A stretch of 64,000 bases of DNA, from NCBI RefSeq assembly GCF_900105865.1, contig NZ_LT629804.1, positions 1,054,001-1,118,000 of the forward strand, written 5' to 3'. Position numbers and translations under genes: made by a program. The stretch comes from Arcanobacterium phocae. Lineage in GTDB: Bacteria; Actinomycetota; Actinomycetes; Actinomycetales; Actinomycetaceae. Shown piece after piece: positions 24,158-33,888 of this stretch; position 1 is the first letter of the stretch; each line of letters begins with the position of its first letter. The notes under the pieces were generated by a model. That model was not told where the DNA came from. It worked only from the letters and a program-made list of their open reading frames with translations, and did not search any database.

Positions 24158-26401
24158 GTGTTTCGACGTCGTGGTGTAGCGGTTGCAGTCAGTGCTTTGC
24201 TGGCGCTTGTAGGAGTTGGTATTTCGGGATGTTCCAACGGTCAGCCGGAAGGCTATACCCATTATGACGCTGGCTCCCATAAAATCCGGATTAACGGCGT
24301 AGAGTATCCCCTTGAGCTACCGGGTCGGGCGGATCTGAAAGTCGAAGGTTCGTCAGTCATTCCTTCGGACCTTGGAGTTGACGCAGCAGTTCGTGGGTCG
24401 GATGCTTCTCGTGAAGGTATATTTCGAGCCCATGATGGTAATGAACAATTTTATTTCTTGTTAACTGACCGATTCGCTAATGGAGATTCCTCTAATGATG
24501 ATGGCGGGTTAGGCGATGATCGTCTAGTTTCTGGATATGATCCCACGAATGAGGGTTTTTACCTTGGTGGTGATCTACGCGGTATCATCGATCATCTGGA
24601 TTACATTCAGGGGCTTGGGACCACAGCTATCTGGATCTCGCCACCGATGAAGAATAAGCCCGTTCAAGGTAAACCAGGTGAAGAATCAGCTGGATATCAC
24701 GGATACTGGGTAACAGATTTTACTGCGATCGATCCGCACTTTGGTACCATGAAAGACTTTACTGAGCTGATTGATAAAGCCCATGATCGTGGGCTGAAAG
24801 TCTATATGGACATTATTACCAACCACACTGCGGATGTTATTTCGTATAAGGAAGATTCCCAGAAATACGTCCCTACCACTGTTAAGCCGTATCTTAACAA
24901 GGCAGGGAAACCGGTCAATCTTTTTGAGGTTGCTGGCAAAGAAGATTTTCCTGCGATTGATCCGAAGTCATTTCCCTATACTCCGGTAGCAGGTAAGGAA
25001 AAGAAGGTTCCTAGCTGGTTAAATAACGTCAATCTTTACCATAACCGTGGGGATTCAACTTTTACTGGCGAATCCATAACCATGGGGGATTTTTTTGGCC
25101 TCGATGATTTGATGACTGAGAATCCGGAAGTTGTGCGCGGTATGGAAGATATCTATCAAAAATGGTTAGCCACCGGTGTTGACGGGTTCCGTATTGACAC
25201 GGTTAAGCACGTGAACATGGATTTTTGGAAGGAATGGACTCAGGCTATTAAGCGTAAGACTGATGAAAATTTCTTCATGTTCGGCGAAGTCTATGACACT
25301 GATGTGCCAACGTTATCCCAGTACGTACGAGAAACCGATATGGACGCTGTTCTCGACTTCCCATTTCAAAAAGCGATAGTTGGTTATGTTAATGGTGGTA
25401 AAGCGCAAGGCTTGGCAGACATGTTTGCACAAGATTCGCGATATGTCACTGAGCGCGCAACTGCGTTAGATTTGCCGACCTTTCTGGGAAACCATGACAT
25501 GGGACGGATCGGGTCAATGGTGCAGGGTGATAAAGTAGCTTCCTCTGTTTTTGCGCACGGACTGATGTTTACCATGCGTGGTCAACCAGTTGTTTATTAT
25601 GGTGATGAACAAGAATTCGCCGGTAAGGACGGCGACAAAGCTGCGCGTCAGCCGTTGTTTGCTACTGAAGTGCCGGGCTATCAAGAACAACCGTTGCTCG
25701 ATGGTAGTGAGTTCGGTAAAAATGCTCATATGGATAAGGATAACCCGCTTTATAAGGCGATCGCGAAGCTTTCGAAATATCGCAAGGAGTATCCGGGGCT
25801 ATCGAATGGCGCTCAAATTGAGCTACTTAACGATGGCAATACCTACGCATTTTCACGTATTGATCCGGATGAAGGTGTCGAATACGTGGTTGTAGCAAAC
25901 TCTGCTTCGCAGCCAGTTCAAGCGAAAATTCCAGTTTTAACAACAACTTCGGACTGGTCTCTTGTGATGGAGGTGGCAGACGGGACGGTTTCGGCGCCAG
26001 CAAATACGCCAACTCCAACTGCTTCTAGTTCTGGTGGTACTACTGAACTGACAGTGGACGTGCCGAGCCAGGGGATTAAGGTCTTTAAAGCAGGAAAGAA
26101 ACTTGAACGGGGAAGTGGAATTACGCGATTGACTGGCGTGAAAACGGCAGATTCAGCTATCGAACTAACTGCCCATACGCAAGAACATCGGTACGCTAAC
26201 ACAACTTTTTTCTATCGCATTGTTGGTAGCGGAAAATGGTTCCCATTGGGATCTGTTGCCGGACCGAACCCAAAGATTTATCACAATCTTCAGGGGATGA
26301 AAGATGGAACTTTGCTGGAGTATCGTGCCATCACTGACGGTGGTCGCGGTGAATCTTTCACCTACCTAGTGGGTGGTCCGGATCCTACTTCCGGAAAATG
26401 A
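24158..26401 (+). CDS. Alpha-amylase family glycoside hydrolase, lipoprotein
   Basis: A 747-residue GH13-family enzyme tethered outside the membrane. The signal peptide (FRRRGVAVAVSALLALVGV) ends in the lipobox ISGC with Cys25. The catalytic barrel (~95-540) shows all four conserved regions: DIITNHTADV, GFRIDTVKHV (nucleophile Asp), FFMFGEVYD (acid/base Glu) and FLGNHDMGR. An all-β domain and a C-terminal module (~660-745, FFYRIVGSGKWFPLGS) follow, separated by a Thr/Pro-Ser linker. Likely substrates are α-1,4-glucans such as starch or glycogen; exact specificity is not readable. GGAGGA (24148-24153) supports the GTG start at 24158. Together with pfk and pgi next to it, it forms a glucan-to-glycolysis cluster. 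Confidence 0.9.
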   Translation: MFRRRGVAVAVSALLALVGVGISGCSNGQPEGYTHYDAGSHKIRINGVEYPLELPGRADLKVEGSSVIPSDLGVDAAVRGSDASREGIFRAHDGNEQFYFLLTDRFANGDSSNDDGGLGDDRLVSGYDPTNEGFYLGGDLRGIIDHLDYIQGLGTTAIWISPPMKNKPVQGKPGEESAGYHGYWVTDFTAIDPHFGTMKDFTELIDKAHDRGLKVYMDIITNHTADVISYKEDSQKYVPTTVKPYLNKAGKPVNLFEVAGKEDFPAIDPKSFPYTPVAGKEKKVPSWLNNVNLYHNRGDSTFTGESITMGDFFGLDDLMTENPEVVRGMEDIYQKWLATGVDGFRIDTVKHVNMDFWKEWTQAIKRKTDENFFMFGEVYDTDVPTLSQYVRETDMDAVLDFPFQKAIVGYVNGGKAQGLADMFAQDSRYVTERATALDLPTFLGNHDMGRIGSMVQGDKVASSVFAHGLMFTMRGQPVVYYGDEQEFAGKDGDKAARQPLFATEVPGYQEQPLLDGSEFGKNAHMDKDNPLYKAIAKLSKYRKEYPGLSNGAQIELLNDGNTYAFSRIDPDEGVEYVVVANSASQPVQAKIPVLTTTSDWSLVMEVADGTVSAPANTPTPTASSSGGTTELTVDVPSQGIKVFKAGKKLERGSGITRLTGVKTADSAIELTAHTQEHRYANTTFFYRIVGSGKWFPLGSVAGPNPKIYHNLQGMKDGTLLEYRAITDGGRGESFTYLVGGPDPTSGK

Positions 26402-26504
26402 GCTGTAAATCGGATTCAAAGAATATACGAAGAAAAGCTAGACTAAGAATTTGTTGATTGTTGTGTTGCTCCATCGGCAGCACACATGTAATGGAGGAGA
26501 AACC

Positions 26505-28163
26505 ATGCCAAGCCCAATAGATGCAACCCAAACCCCTGCGTGGCATAAGCTCACGGATATTCATAACAATCTTACCGTGGACTTCCGCGCATGGTTCGAA
26601 CAGGATGCGGAGCGCACTGAAAAGTTTAGTCTCAGCGCTGGAGATCTATTTGTTGATCTTTCGAAGTCGGTTATGACTGATGAGATGAAAACCGCGTTGG
26701 AAGAACTAGCGGCGGAAGTTAACCTGGCTGAACGCCGGGATGCAATGTTTAGCGGTGAGCGCATCAACATTACGGAAAATCGCTCGGTTCTTCACTCTGC
26801 CTTGCGTCGGCCGAAGACGGATTCGCTCACTGTCGAGGGCCAAGATGTAGTTGGTGATGTCCATAGCGTCCTTGAGCGGGTTTATGCATTCGCTAACAAG
26901 GTTCGTTCTGGTCAGTGGAAGGGAATCACCGGTAAGACCATCAAGACTGTAGTTAATATCGGTATTGGTGGATCCGATCTCGGTCCTGTCATGGCATACG
27001 AAGCTCTCAAGCCGTTTAAAGCAGAAAACATCGAGTGCCGTTTTATCTCTAACATCGATCCTACCGATGCTGGCGAAAAGCTATCCGGACTTGACCCAGA
27101 AACAACACTATTTATTGTTGCTTCTAAGACCTTCACAACTTTGGAGACGTTGACCAATGCGCGTATCGCACGTGCTTGGTTGCTACGGTCGCTTGAAGAA
27201 CAAGGAGCACCAACAGATGGGGCAGTGGCAAAGCACTTCGTAGCAGTCTCTACCGCACTTGATAAGGTTGCTGAATTTGGTATCGATCCAGAAAACGCAT
27301 TCGGTTTCTGGAACTGGGTAGGTGGACGCTACTCAGTGGATTCCGCTGTTGGAACATCTTTAGCTATCGCGATCGGTCCAGATAACTTTGCTGATTTCTT
27401 AGCTGGTTTCAACAAGATGGATGAGCATTTCCAAAACACGCCATTCTCGCGTAACGTTCCAGTCCTCATGGGAATGTTGAATGTTTTCTATGTCAACTTT
27501 ATGAATGCTGCTACTCACGCAGTTCTCCCATATTCACAGTTCTTGCATCGCTTCCCGGCATACTTGCAGCAGCTCACCATGGAATCGAATGGTAAACGCG
27601 TGCGTTGGGATGGTACCCCTGTTACCTCTAAGACCGGTGAAGTCTTCTGGGGCGAACCAGGAACGAACGGTCAGCATGCCTTCTACCAGTTGATTCACCA
27701 AGGCACACAGCTTATCCCGGCTGATTTTATTGCCTTTGCAAACCCAACATATGCATTCAAGGATGGCGATGCTGATCAGCACGAACTATTCCTTGGTAAC
27801 TTCTTTGGTCAAACGAAGGCACTTGCTTTCGGCAAGACTGCTGATGAAGTTCGCGCAGAAGGAACCCCAGAAGAAATCGTATCTGCACGCGTGTTCGAAG
27901 GAAACAAGCCGACTGCTTCAATTATGGCTCCAGAGCTGACCCCGTCCGTCCTCGGGCAACTCATTGCATTATACGAGCACATCACCTTTGTTCAAGGAAT
28001 CGTCTGGGGAATTGACTCCTTTGACCAGTGGGGCGTTGAGCTCGGCAAGCAGATGGCCAAGGCGCTCACGAATGCAGTTAGTGGGGACAAGGCCGCGCTT
28101 GCTGCTGAAGATCAATCTACTCGCGCACTCATCGAATACTATCGTGCACATCGCACTAAGTAA
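26505..28163 (+). CDS. pgi: Glucose-6-phosphate isomerase
   Basis: A 552-residue glycolytic isomerase (glucose-6-P to fructose-6-P), cytoplasmic. Signature motifs: [20 protein letters not shown], the sugar-phosphate loop [32 protein letters not shown] (catalytic Glu-containing region RYS), [19 protein letters not shown], and the C-terminal signature [17 protein letters not shown] with the catalytic lysine. An upstream in-frame extension to 26451 exists, but GGAGGAG lies 5 bases before the ATG at 26505, and the family begins close to there. Codon usage is biased as in highly expressed genes. It ends in a long terminator. Confidence 0.97.
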   Translation: MPSPIDATQTPAWHKLTDIHNNLTVDFRAWFEQDAERTEKFSLSAGDLFVDLSKSVMTDEMKTALEELAAEVNLAERRDAMFSGERINITENRSVLHSALRRPKTDSLTVEGQDVVGDVHSVLERVYAFANKVRSGQWKGITGKTIKTVVNIGIGGSDLGPVMAYEALKPFKAENIECRFISNIDPTDAGEKLSGLDPETTLFIVASKTFTTLETLTNARIARAWLLRSLEEQGAPTDGAVAKHFVAVSTALDKVAEFGIDPENAFGFWNWVGGRYSVDSAVGTSLAIAIGPDNFADFLAGFNKMDEHFQNTPFSRNVPVLMGMLNVFYVNFMNAATHAVLPYSQFLHRFPAYLQQLTMESNGKRVRWDGTPVTSKTGEVFWGEPGTNGQHAFYQLIHQGTQLIPADFIAFANPTYAFKDGDADQHELFLGNFFGQTKALAFGKTADEVRAEGTPEEIVSARVFEGNKPTASIMAPELTPSVLGQLIALYEHITFVQGIVWGIDSFDQWGVELGKQMAKALTNAVSGDKAALAAEDQSTRALIEYYRAHRTK

Positions 28164-28176
28164 CTAGAGCAATAGC

Positions 28177-28223
28177 TTATATAAGTGATGGGTGAGCCAC
28201 TGGCTCACCCATCACTTATATAA
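28177..28223. terminator. 47-base near-perfect palindrome ending pgi
   Basis: Arms of 23 bases (28177-28199 and 28201-28223, beginning TTATATAAGTGATGGG) match exactly around a single central base. It lies 13 bases after pgi and 17 bases from the end of the convergent gene at 28241, so it likely terminates both. Such length is unusual for a simple terminator. Confidence 0.8.
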
Positions 28224-28240
28224 TTCGCGACCGCAATTGC

Positions 28241-29104
28241 TTAGCTATTTGGCTCAATCTTCCATAGAACTCGTGCATAACTGCGACTTGCCCAATAAAT
28301 AATGATTCCGCAACCAACAATGCAAGCTAGCAGGGTACCAAAGAACCAGCCTGGCGTCTGCCATGCCATAGTTTGACTTGGCATGATAATAACCAGCAGT
28401 GGCACAAAAGTAGACGCCATAACCACAGCGTTGAGCATTTCTGCTCGAAAATCATCCTCCCACCGTGCAGTAGCATCATCTCTAGCAGAAATCGGGATAG
28501 ATGCATAGCGAGCAGCCAGGTATATTCCTGCTGGAATAGCCATATTGGTTACAGCAAGGAGAATAATGAAGAGGGTTTTTGCTGCTAACGCTGGCCAAAC
28601 ATAGATGAGCCCCACGGTTTGAGAAATTAGTGAGAACGTGATGTATCCGATCAATGCCCATACCGGGACGTAATCGAGCAAACGTGGCTGCACATTGCAT
28701 GAAAGATGCCGTAAGACGGTAGCGTCAGTGTCTGGATATGGTCTTCCAGTAAAATCAGCCATATCTGCATGGAACCGAAGCCAAAGCACGATTGTGTAGC
28801 CTGCAATTAGGCTAAGCATGAATGATAAAGGAGAGAAAACGTTCGTCAAACCTAAAAATGCTAGTTGGACAATAGATACAAAAATCATCGCTATTTTCAG
28901 CTGAGGCCGGATCCTTTTCTCTCTGCGATTGATCCGTGCAATGAACTCGGAGGTTGGCGCTGGTAGCGGAATAGCTCCGCGTGGAGTGAATGAGCTACGC
29001 CGGGTTTCCATGCGGTCAGTCATTTTGGGAAAAGTTATAACAGCGTAAGCCAGTGCACATCCTGTAATAATCCACAGAAAGTCAATTATATGTAGCCCCC
29101 CCAA
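28241..29104 (-). CDS. Unrecognised polytopic membrane protein starting at a G7 tract
   Basis: A 287-residue membrane protein with about seven hydrophobic spans (for example IIDFLWIITGCALAYAVITF near the start, then AMIFVSIVQLAFLGLTNVF and WFFGTLLACIVGCGIIIYWA) and a charged loop after the first helix (NRREKRIRPQLK). No family was recognised. The annotated start is TTG at 29104, which falls on a run of seven G. A much better start lies just upstream: GAGGAG, 4 bases, then ATG (29113-29111). That ATG is out of frame by one base because of the seventh G and meets a stop after nine codons. With six G the ATG would read into this protein. Confidence 0.6.
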   Translation of the reverse strand: MGGLHIIDFLWIITGCALAYAVITFPKMTDRMETRRSSFTPRGAIPLPAPTSEFIARINRREKRIRPQLKIAMIFVSIVQLAFLGLTNVFSPLSFMLSLIAGYTIVLWLRFHADMADFTGRPYPDTDATVLRHLSCNVQPRLLDYVPVWALIGYITFSLISQTVGLIYVWPALAAKTLFIILLAVTNMAIPAGIYLAARYASIPISARDDATARWEDDFRAEMLNAVVMASTFVPLLVIIMPSQTMAWQTPGWFFGTLLACIVGCGIIIYWASRSYARVLWKIEPNS

Positions 29105-29279
29105 TCTGCATGACGCTCCTCAATTGCTCCAGCTTCGTCCTAAATTACGTTGATTTTATCACTAAAAACTGGCCAATTTATGAGTAAAAAATTTGCCAGA
29201 TATATCAATATATTCGCCACATTTAATAAGTGCGGGACTAAAAGCCACCCAGAATAACTCGTTGGCAAGGTACTCTTAG

Positions 29280-30365
<1,086 letters not shown>

Positions 30366-30380
30366 GTCTAGTTTTTAGCT

Positions 30381-30408
30381 AAAGGCGGGGGCTACGGCCC
30401 CCGCCTTT
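30381..30408 (+). terminator. Intrinsic terminator of mdh
   Basis: A 12-bp GC-rich perfect stem AAAGGCGGGGGC (30381-30392) with its complement (30397-30408), TACG loop, followed by TTTTG; 15 bases after the stop. Confidence 0.92.
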
Positions 30409-30435
30409 TGTGTTACCATCCGAAAGATGTCGGCT

Positions 30436-30496
30436 AAACTCGGCAATAGCGCAAATCTCGGCCGTATAACGCTAGGTTTGCGCTATTGCCGAGTTT
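30436..30496. repeat. Perfect 20-bp inverted repeat before the YchJ gene
   Basis: AAACTCGGCAATAGCGCAAA (30436-30455) and its exact complement (30477-30496) flank 21 bases. The inner 11 bases (AATAGCGCAAA) recur in the hairpin after deoC at 51545-51590. It lies after the mdh terminator and 26 bases before the YchJ start, so it may shape the leader of that gene. Confidence 0.7.
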
Positions 30497-30522
30497 TGCG
30501 CACGCCCCGAATAGGAGAAACT

Positions 30523-30885
30523 ATGAAATGCCCATGTGATTCTGGCAAGACCTATGCTGATTGCTGTGAACCCCTCCATGACGGTGTGCGCTTGGCGGGT
30601 TGCCCAGAAGAATTGATGCGTGCCCGGTATAGTGCGTACGCTCTTGGCCGGGACGATTTTGTTTTTACCTCATGGCATCCAAAAACCCGCCCACCGGATG
30701 TTTCCACTGATGGAATCCGATGGACGGGCTTGGACGTTATTGAAGCAATAAACGACCAGGTTGAATTTATTGCATCGTATGTTGATGAGACATCAGGAGA
30801 GCAAGGCACTCTTCACGAACGATCAGTTTTCGTTGTTCGGGTCGGTAGGTGGCTCTACCTCGAGCCACTCAGTCTGACTAGCTGA
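30523..30885 (+). CDS. YchJ family protein (SEC-C motif)
   Basis: A 120-residue protein of the YchJ/UPF0225 family. It opens with the zinc-binding SEC-C motif CPCDSGKTYADCCEPLHDG, followed by the family segment LMRARYSAYALGRDDFVF and a C-terminal β-rich domain (FIASYVDETSGEQGTLHERS). SEC-C motifs bind Zn2+ and in SecA contact SecB and ribosomes; the function of YchJ itself is unknown. AGGAG lies 6 bases before the ATG at 30523; the longer upstream frame runs through the hairpin and is not used. Its last 63 bases overlap the convergent gene at 30823-31161. Confidence 0.85.
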   Translation: MKCPCDSGKTYADCCEPLHDGVRLAGCPEELMRARYSAYALGRDDFVFTSWHPKTRPPDVSTDGIRWTGLDVIEAINDQVEFIASYVDETSGEQGTLHERSVFVVRVGRWLYLEPLSLTS

Positions 30886-31161
30886 AGGTGAGGTTTCGAA
30901 ATTTTGCGCAGCCCGGTAATCCTCGGTAGTGCCGGAATAATGGGTGCCTTCACCGCTCTGCACGGTGTGCGCAGACATATCGGTTGCTTCAGCCGATCGC
31001 CGAGCCGGGACCAGCGCAGCAATAGTACAAGCGCCGGCAAATATAAGAAGCAAAACGACGATCAGTGTGGATGTATCTATTTGCGCGCTAGTTCCTTGCA
31101 AGATAGCAATAATGCCGCAAAGTGATGTAACGATTCCCCACAAGAATGTTCCGATTTTCAT
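30823..31161 (-). CDS. Small membrane protein behind the PspC gene
   Basis: A 112-residue protein with two N-terminal helices (GTFLWGIVTSLCGIIAILQG and STLIVVLLLIFAGACTIAAL) and an acidic, Ser/Thr-rich hydrophilic tail (~60-112). No family was recognised. It follows the PspC-domain gene on the same strand by 9 bases, with GGAG 6 bases before the ATG, so it is probably part of that envelope-stress operon. Its 3' end overlaps the YchJ gene by 63 bases on the other strand, which could let the two transcripts interfere. Confidence 0.7.
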   Translation of the reverse strand: MKIGTFLWGIVTSLCGIIAILQGTSAQIDTSTLIVVLLLIFAGACTIAALVPARRSAEATDMSAHTVQSGEGTHYSGTTEDYRAAQNFETSPSASQTEWLEVEPPTDPNNEN

Positions 31162-31170
31162 TGAAGTCTC

Positions 31171-32562
31171 CTAGTTCTCTGATTGGGCAGGGGCTATTTC
31201 TAATGCAGGCGTATCAGAATTGATGGGGATTCCACGCTGGCGTGCAATAAACGTCACCGCATCTTGGCCATTGAGCGTTTCAGACAGGCGTACATCACCA
31301 ACTGCATAGGTAATAGTGATACGTCGGGCAGATTTGGGGTCTTGTTGAGCTGCCGGGCTCGTAATTGTTATATGAGACTTTGGTGTGGAAGAACGGTTGA
31401 TCACCGTCTCGTTGGGAATGACGTACCATTCGTCGGGCTCAATCGGGGTGTCGGGTTGTGGATCTCCAAATCTGTCACCATTGCGCTCTGAGTGGATTTC
31501 TGGTGTTGGCGTGATATAAGTTTCTCCGTTGTGATCGTGTACTTTCCATCCTCCCATGTCGTCCATTGTGATAGTTCCGGTCAGAGTGATGTCAAGAATG
31601 ACTGGATCGTTGCGATCTAAGACGTATTTCGAGTCAGTGAACACTGCACTGATGCTACTTTTATCGGTCAAGTGAGTGGTGCTGTGCTTGTGGTGATCTA
31701 TAACTCCGGCGGAACCAGTTCGATCTGTTTCAGCGAAGAACTTGAGCTTGTCATTGTCCATGATGGCTTGGGGAATAAGGAAGGATATGGGGATAAGTGT
31801 AACGACTGGAAAAACCAGGAGCGTTGCGATGAAGCTGAGCCAGGTGCTTCTCTTTCCACGGACTCCTGCCAAAATAATGCTGACTCCGAGGATTGTGAGA
31901 GGTATGCCCAGGGCGAGTAAAACTGACGAGATTGTTCGGGGAGTGACGAGCAGGGTGACAGCTGCGGCGCTGGCGCTTAACGCGAGGGTAATGAGAATAA
32001 ATGCTCCAGAGACTGCGGGAGTGCGGGGGCGTAGTTGAGGGCGTGGTTGTGGCTCTGTTTTTTGTTCGAACGACGACGGCGTAGCGATCGATGCGTCAGC
32101 AGCCTGGTCATGTGCGGCGAAAGAATGTGCTGGGACAGTAGCTGGATGGGTGTCGTGCTTCTTCCGCAAAATGATGACAACCGTCATCATAATGACTGCC
32201 ACGATAAGTAGAGATCCAGTGAACCGAGAATAGAACAGCCAGTGCTGATGGGCCAGCTCTTCGAAGAAGACCCATATTCCTATGACGAGCATAGCGAGGC
32301 TCGCAGCGAATCCTCCGGAGAGCCGACCCTCGACGACTTCTTCGAGCTCGATGCGGTTGTCTGGATCGTGTGGCAAAAGCAACCAGGCAAGGCCATAAGC
32401 GATAATACCAATGCCAGCGAAAAATGCCAGAATGATTGCTGCTAGTCGAAGCAAGATAGGAGAGATATCCCAGCGGTGAGATAGTCCGGCGCAGATACCA
32501 CCGAGGTATCCGTCGTCCGTCCGCCGTATCGGTTGGGCGGTTAACCGTTCGAAAATGTTCAT
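31171..32562 (-). CDS. PspC-domain envelope-stress membrane protein
   Basis: A 463-residue membrane protein. The N-terminal PspC domain (~8-68) is clear: RTDDGYLGGICAGLSHRW, PILLRLAAIILAFFAGIGII and AYGLAWLLLPHD. Two more helices follow (~85-130), then a Pro/Gln-rich loop (~150-180), three helices (~185-270), and an extracytoplasmic C-terminal domain (~280-463) that looks β-rich. The layout, PspC followed by a DUF-like wall-facing domain, recurs in actinobacteria beside a PspC-domain sensor kinase, which here stands divergent at 32665. It is likely regulated by that two-component system through the repeats at 32598-32639 (inference). Confidence 0.82.
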   Translation of the reverse strand: MNIFERLTAQPIRRTDDGYLGGICAGLSHRWDISPILLRLAAIILAFFAGIGIIAYGLAWLLLPHDPDNRIELEEVVEGRLSGGFAASLAMLVIGIWVFFEELAHQHWLFYSRFTGSLLIVAVIMMTVVIILRKKHDTHPATVPAHSFAAHDQAADASIATPSSFEQKTEPQPRPQLRPRTPAVSGAFILITLALSASAAAVTLLVTPRTISSVLLALGIPLTILGVSIILAGVRGKRSTWLSFIATLLVFPVVTLIPISFLIPQAIMDNDKLKFFAETDRTGSAGVIDHHKHSTTHLTDKSSISAVFTDSKYVLDRNDPVILDITLTGTITMDDMGGWKVHDHNGETYITPTPEIHSERNGDRFGDPQPDTPIEPDEWYVIPNETVINRSSTPKSHITITSPAAQQDPKSARRITITYAVGDVRLSETLNGQDAVTFIARQRGIPINSDTPALEIAPAQSEN

Positions 32563-32597
32563 ATTTTCATCGTGACAGATGAAACGTTCATCGGCTA

Positions 32598-32639
32598 TCA
32601 GGTGGCACCCTGATTTGCCCCTGATTTTAGACGTCAGGG
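32598..32639. promoter_or_regulatory. Cluster of CCCTGA/TCAGGG half-sites between the divergent PspC genes
   Basis: TCAGG (32598-32602), CCCTGA (32608-32613), CCCTGA (32619-32624) and TCAGGG (32634-32639) form two inverted pairs in the 102 bases between the pspC-like gene and the kinase gene. NarL-type response regulators bind such short inverted heptamers, so this is a likely target of the regulator at 33885 (inference). Confidence 0.5.
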
Positions 32640-32664
32640 TAAAAATGCGGTGGAGGCGTGTGGA

Positions 32665-33888
32665 ATGATAGATGCTATGACGATGAACAAAAACTATTCA
32701 CACCTACGGGCACCAGGGGTGATCGAGCGTCCGCCACTAGTCCGTCGCTCGCCGCGTGTTGTTGCCGGAGTTGCGCGTGGACTAAGTGTTCATTTGGGCG
32801 GATCTGTCGTTGCATGGCGGTGGACATTTGTTTTGGCTATCCCATTCTTTGGCGCAGGTCTCTTTGCGTACATGATCCTGGCAGTGCTGATGCCAAAAGA
32901 CCCTGGTTTATCCGGGTATCAACGCCGGCTTGCGCCAAAATTGGAGTTAGAACAGAAGATAGATAACCCGGCGCGTAAGCCACTGATTCTCACTGCTCTC
33001 ATTTTGTTAGCAAGCGCAATTGGTATCGTGCTTGTCAGTAGCGGGTATGGTAGTAATCTCATTCCGTTTTTGATCGTTTTGGCCGGCGCGGGCATTGCAT
33101 GGTCACACCCGATAAGTAGCGATTCCGCTCCGATTGGATGGACAATTACCGGTGCGCTTATTGCAGTGAGTGGAGCTTTGACGCTCACCAGTACGCAGTA
33201 CGGTTTTTATCAAACTGTGGCGAGTCTCGGTGTGGGGCTAGCTGTTCTTATTGCTCTGGCCGTGGTGATAGTTCCAGTTTTGTTGCATAACCGAACTCAG
33301 CTGCAAGATATTTATGTACAGCGAATTCGGGAAGCTGAACGCGCAGATATCGCTGCGCATTTGCACGATTCAGTGCTTCAAACGCTGGCATTGATTCGTT
33401 CTCGAGCGGATTCGCCAGATGAGGTTGCGAGTCTGGCGCGAGCACAGGAGCGAGATTTACGTCGCTACTTGTATTCTGATCGGGCTGATGCCGGAACGTC
33501 TGTTGCCGACGACATCTCGCGCATCGCGGCAGACATAGATCAGCGGTTCCATACCGAGATAGATGTGGTTATTACCGGAGATGCGGTACCTAGTGCCCGC
33601 ACGCATGCGTTGCTCGGTGCCAGCAGAGAAGCTTTGACTAATGCTGCCAAACATGCGCCAGGAAAAATATCGCTATTTGCTCAGCTCGGCGAAGAGGTAT
33701 GCGAGGTGTTTGTGCGTGATCGCGGTCCAGGATTCGATGTGGATTCTATTCCAGCGGATCGCGCAGGCATCAGAGACTCGATTCGGGGACGCATTGCTAA
33801 GGTGAATGGAGAAGTTGAGATCCGTTCACCGTTACCCAGTGGAGGTTCAGAAATAAGAATGCGGGTTGTCAAAGAGGATAAGTCATGA
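32665..33888 (+). CDS. PspC-domain sensor histidine kinase
   Basis: A 407-residue kinase. It begins with a PspC domain (~20-85: RSPRVVAGVARGLSVHLG, FGAGLFAYMILAVLMPKD), has four to six helices up to ~215, then the HisKA_3 phosphorylation motif IAAHLHDSVLQTLALI and a GHKL ATPase domain with SREALTNAAKHA (N box) and VFVRDRGPGFD (G1). It pairs with the NarL-type regulator whose gene overlaps by 4 bases (ATGA). GGAGG 8 bases before the ATG at 32665 supports this start over the GTG at 32650. It probably senses envelope stress at the membrane; the stimulus is not known. Confidence 0.9.
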   Translation: MIDAMTMNKNYSHLRAPGVIERPPLVRRSPRVVAGVARGLSVHLGGSVVAWRWTFVLAIPFFGAGLFAYMILAVLMPKDPGLSGYQRRLAPKLELEQKIDNPARKPLILTALILLASAIGIVLVSSGYGSNLIPFLIVLAGAGIAWSHPISSDSAPIGWTITGALIAVSGALTLTSTQYGFYQTVASLGVGLAVLIALAVVIVPVLLHNRTQLQDIYVQRIREAERADIAAHLHDSVLQTLALIRSRADSPDEVASLARAQERDLRRYLYSDRADAGTSVADDISRIAADIDQRFHTEIDVVITGDAVPSARTHALLGASREALTNAAKHAPGKISLFAQLGEEVCEVFVRDRGPGFDVDSIPADRAGIRDSIRGRIAKVNGEVEIRSPLPSGGSEIRMRVVKEDKS

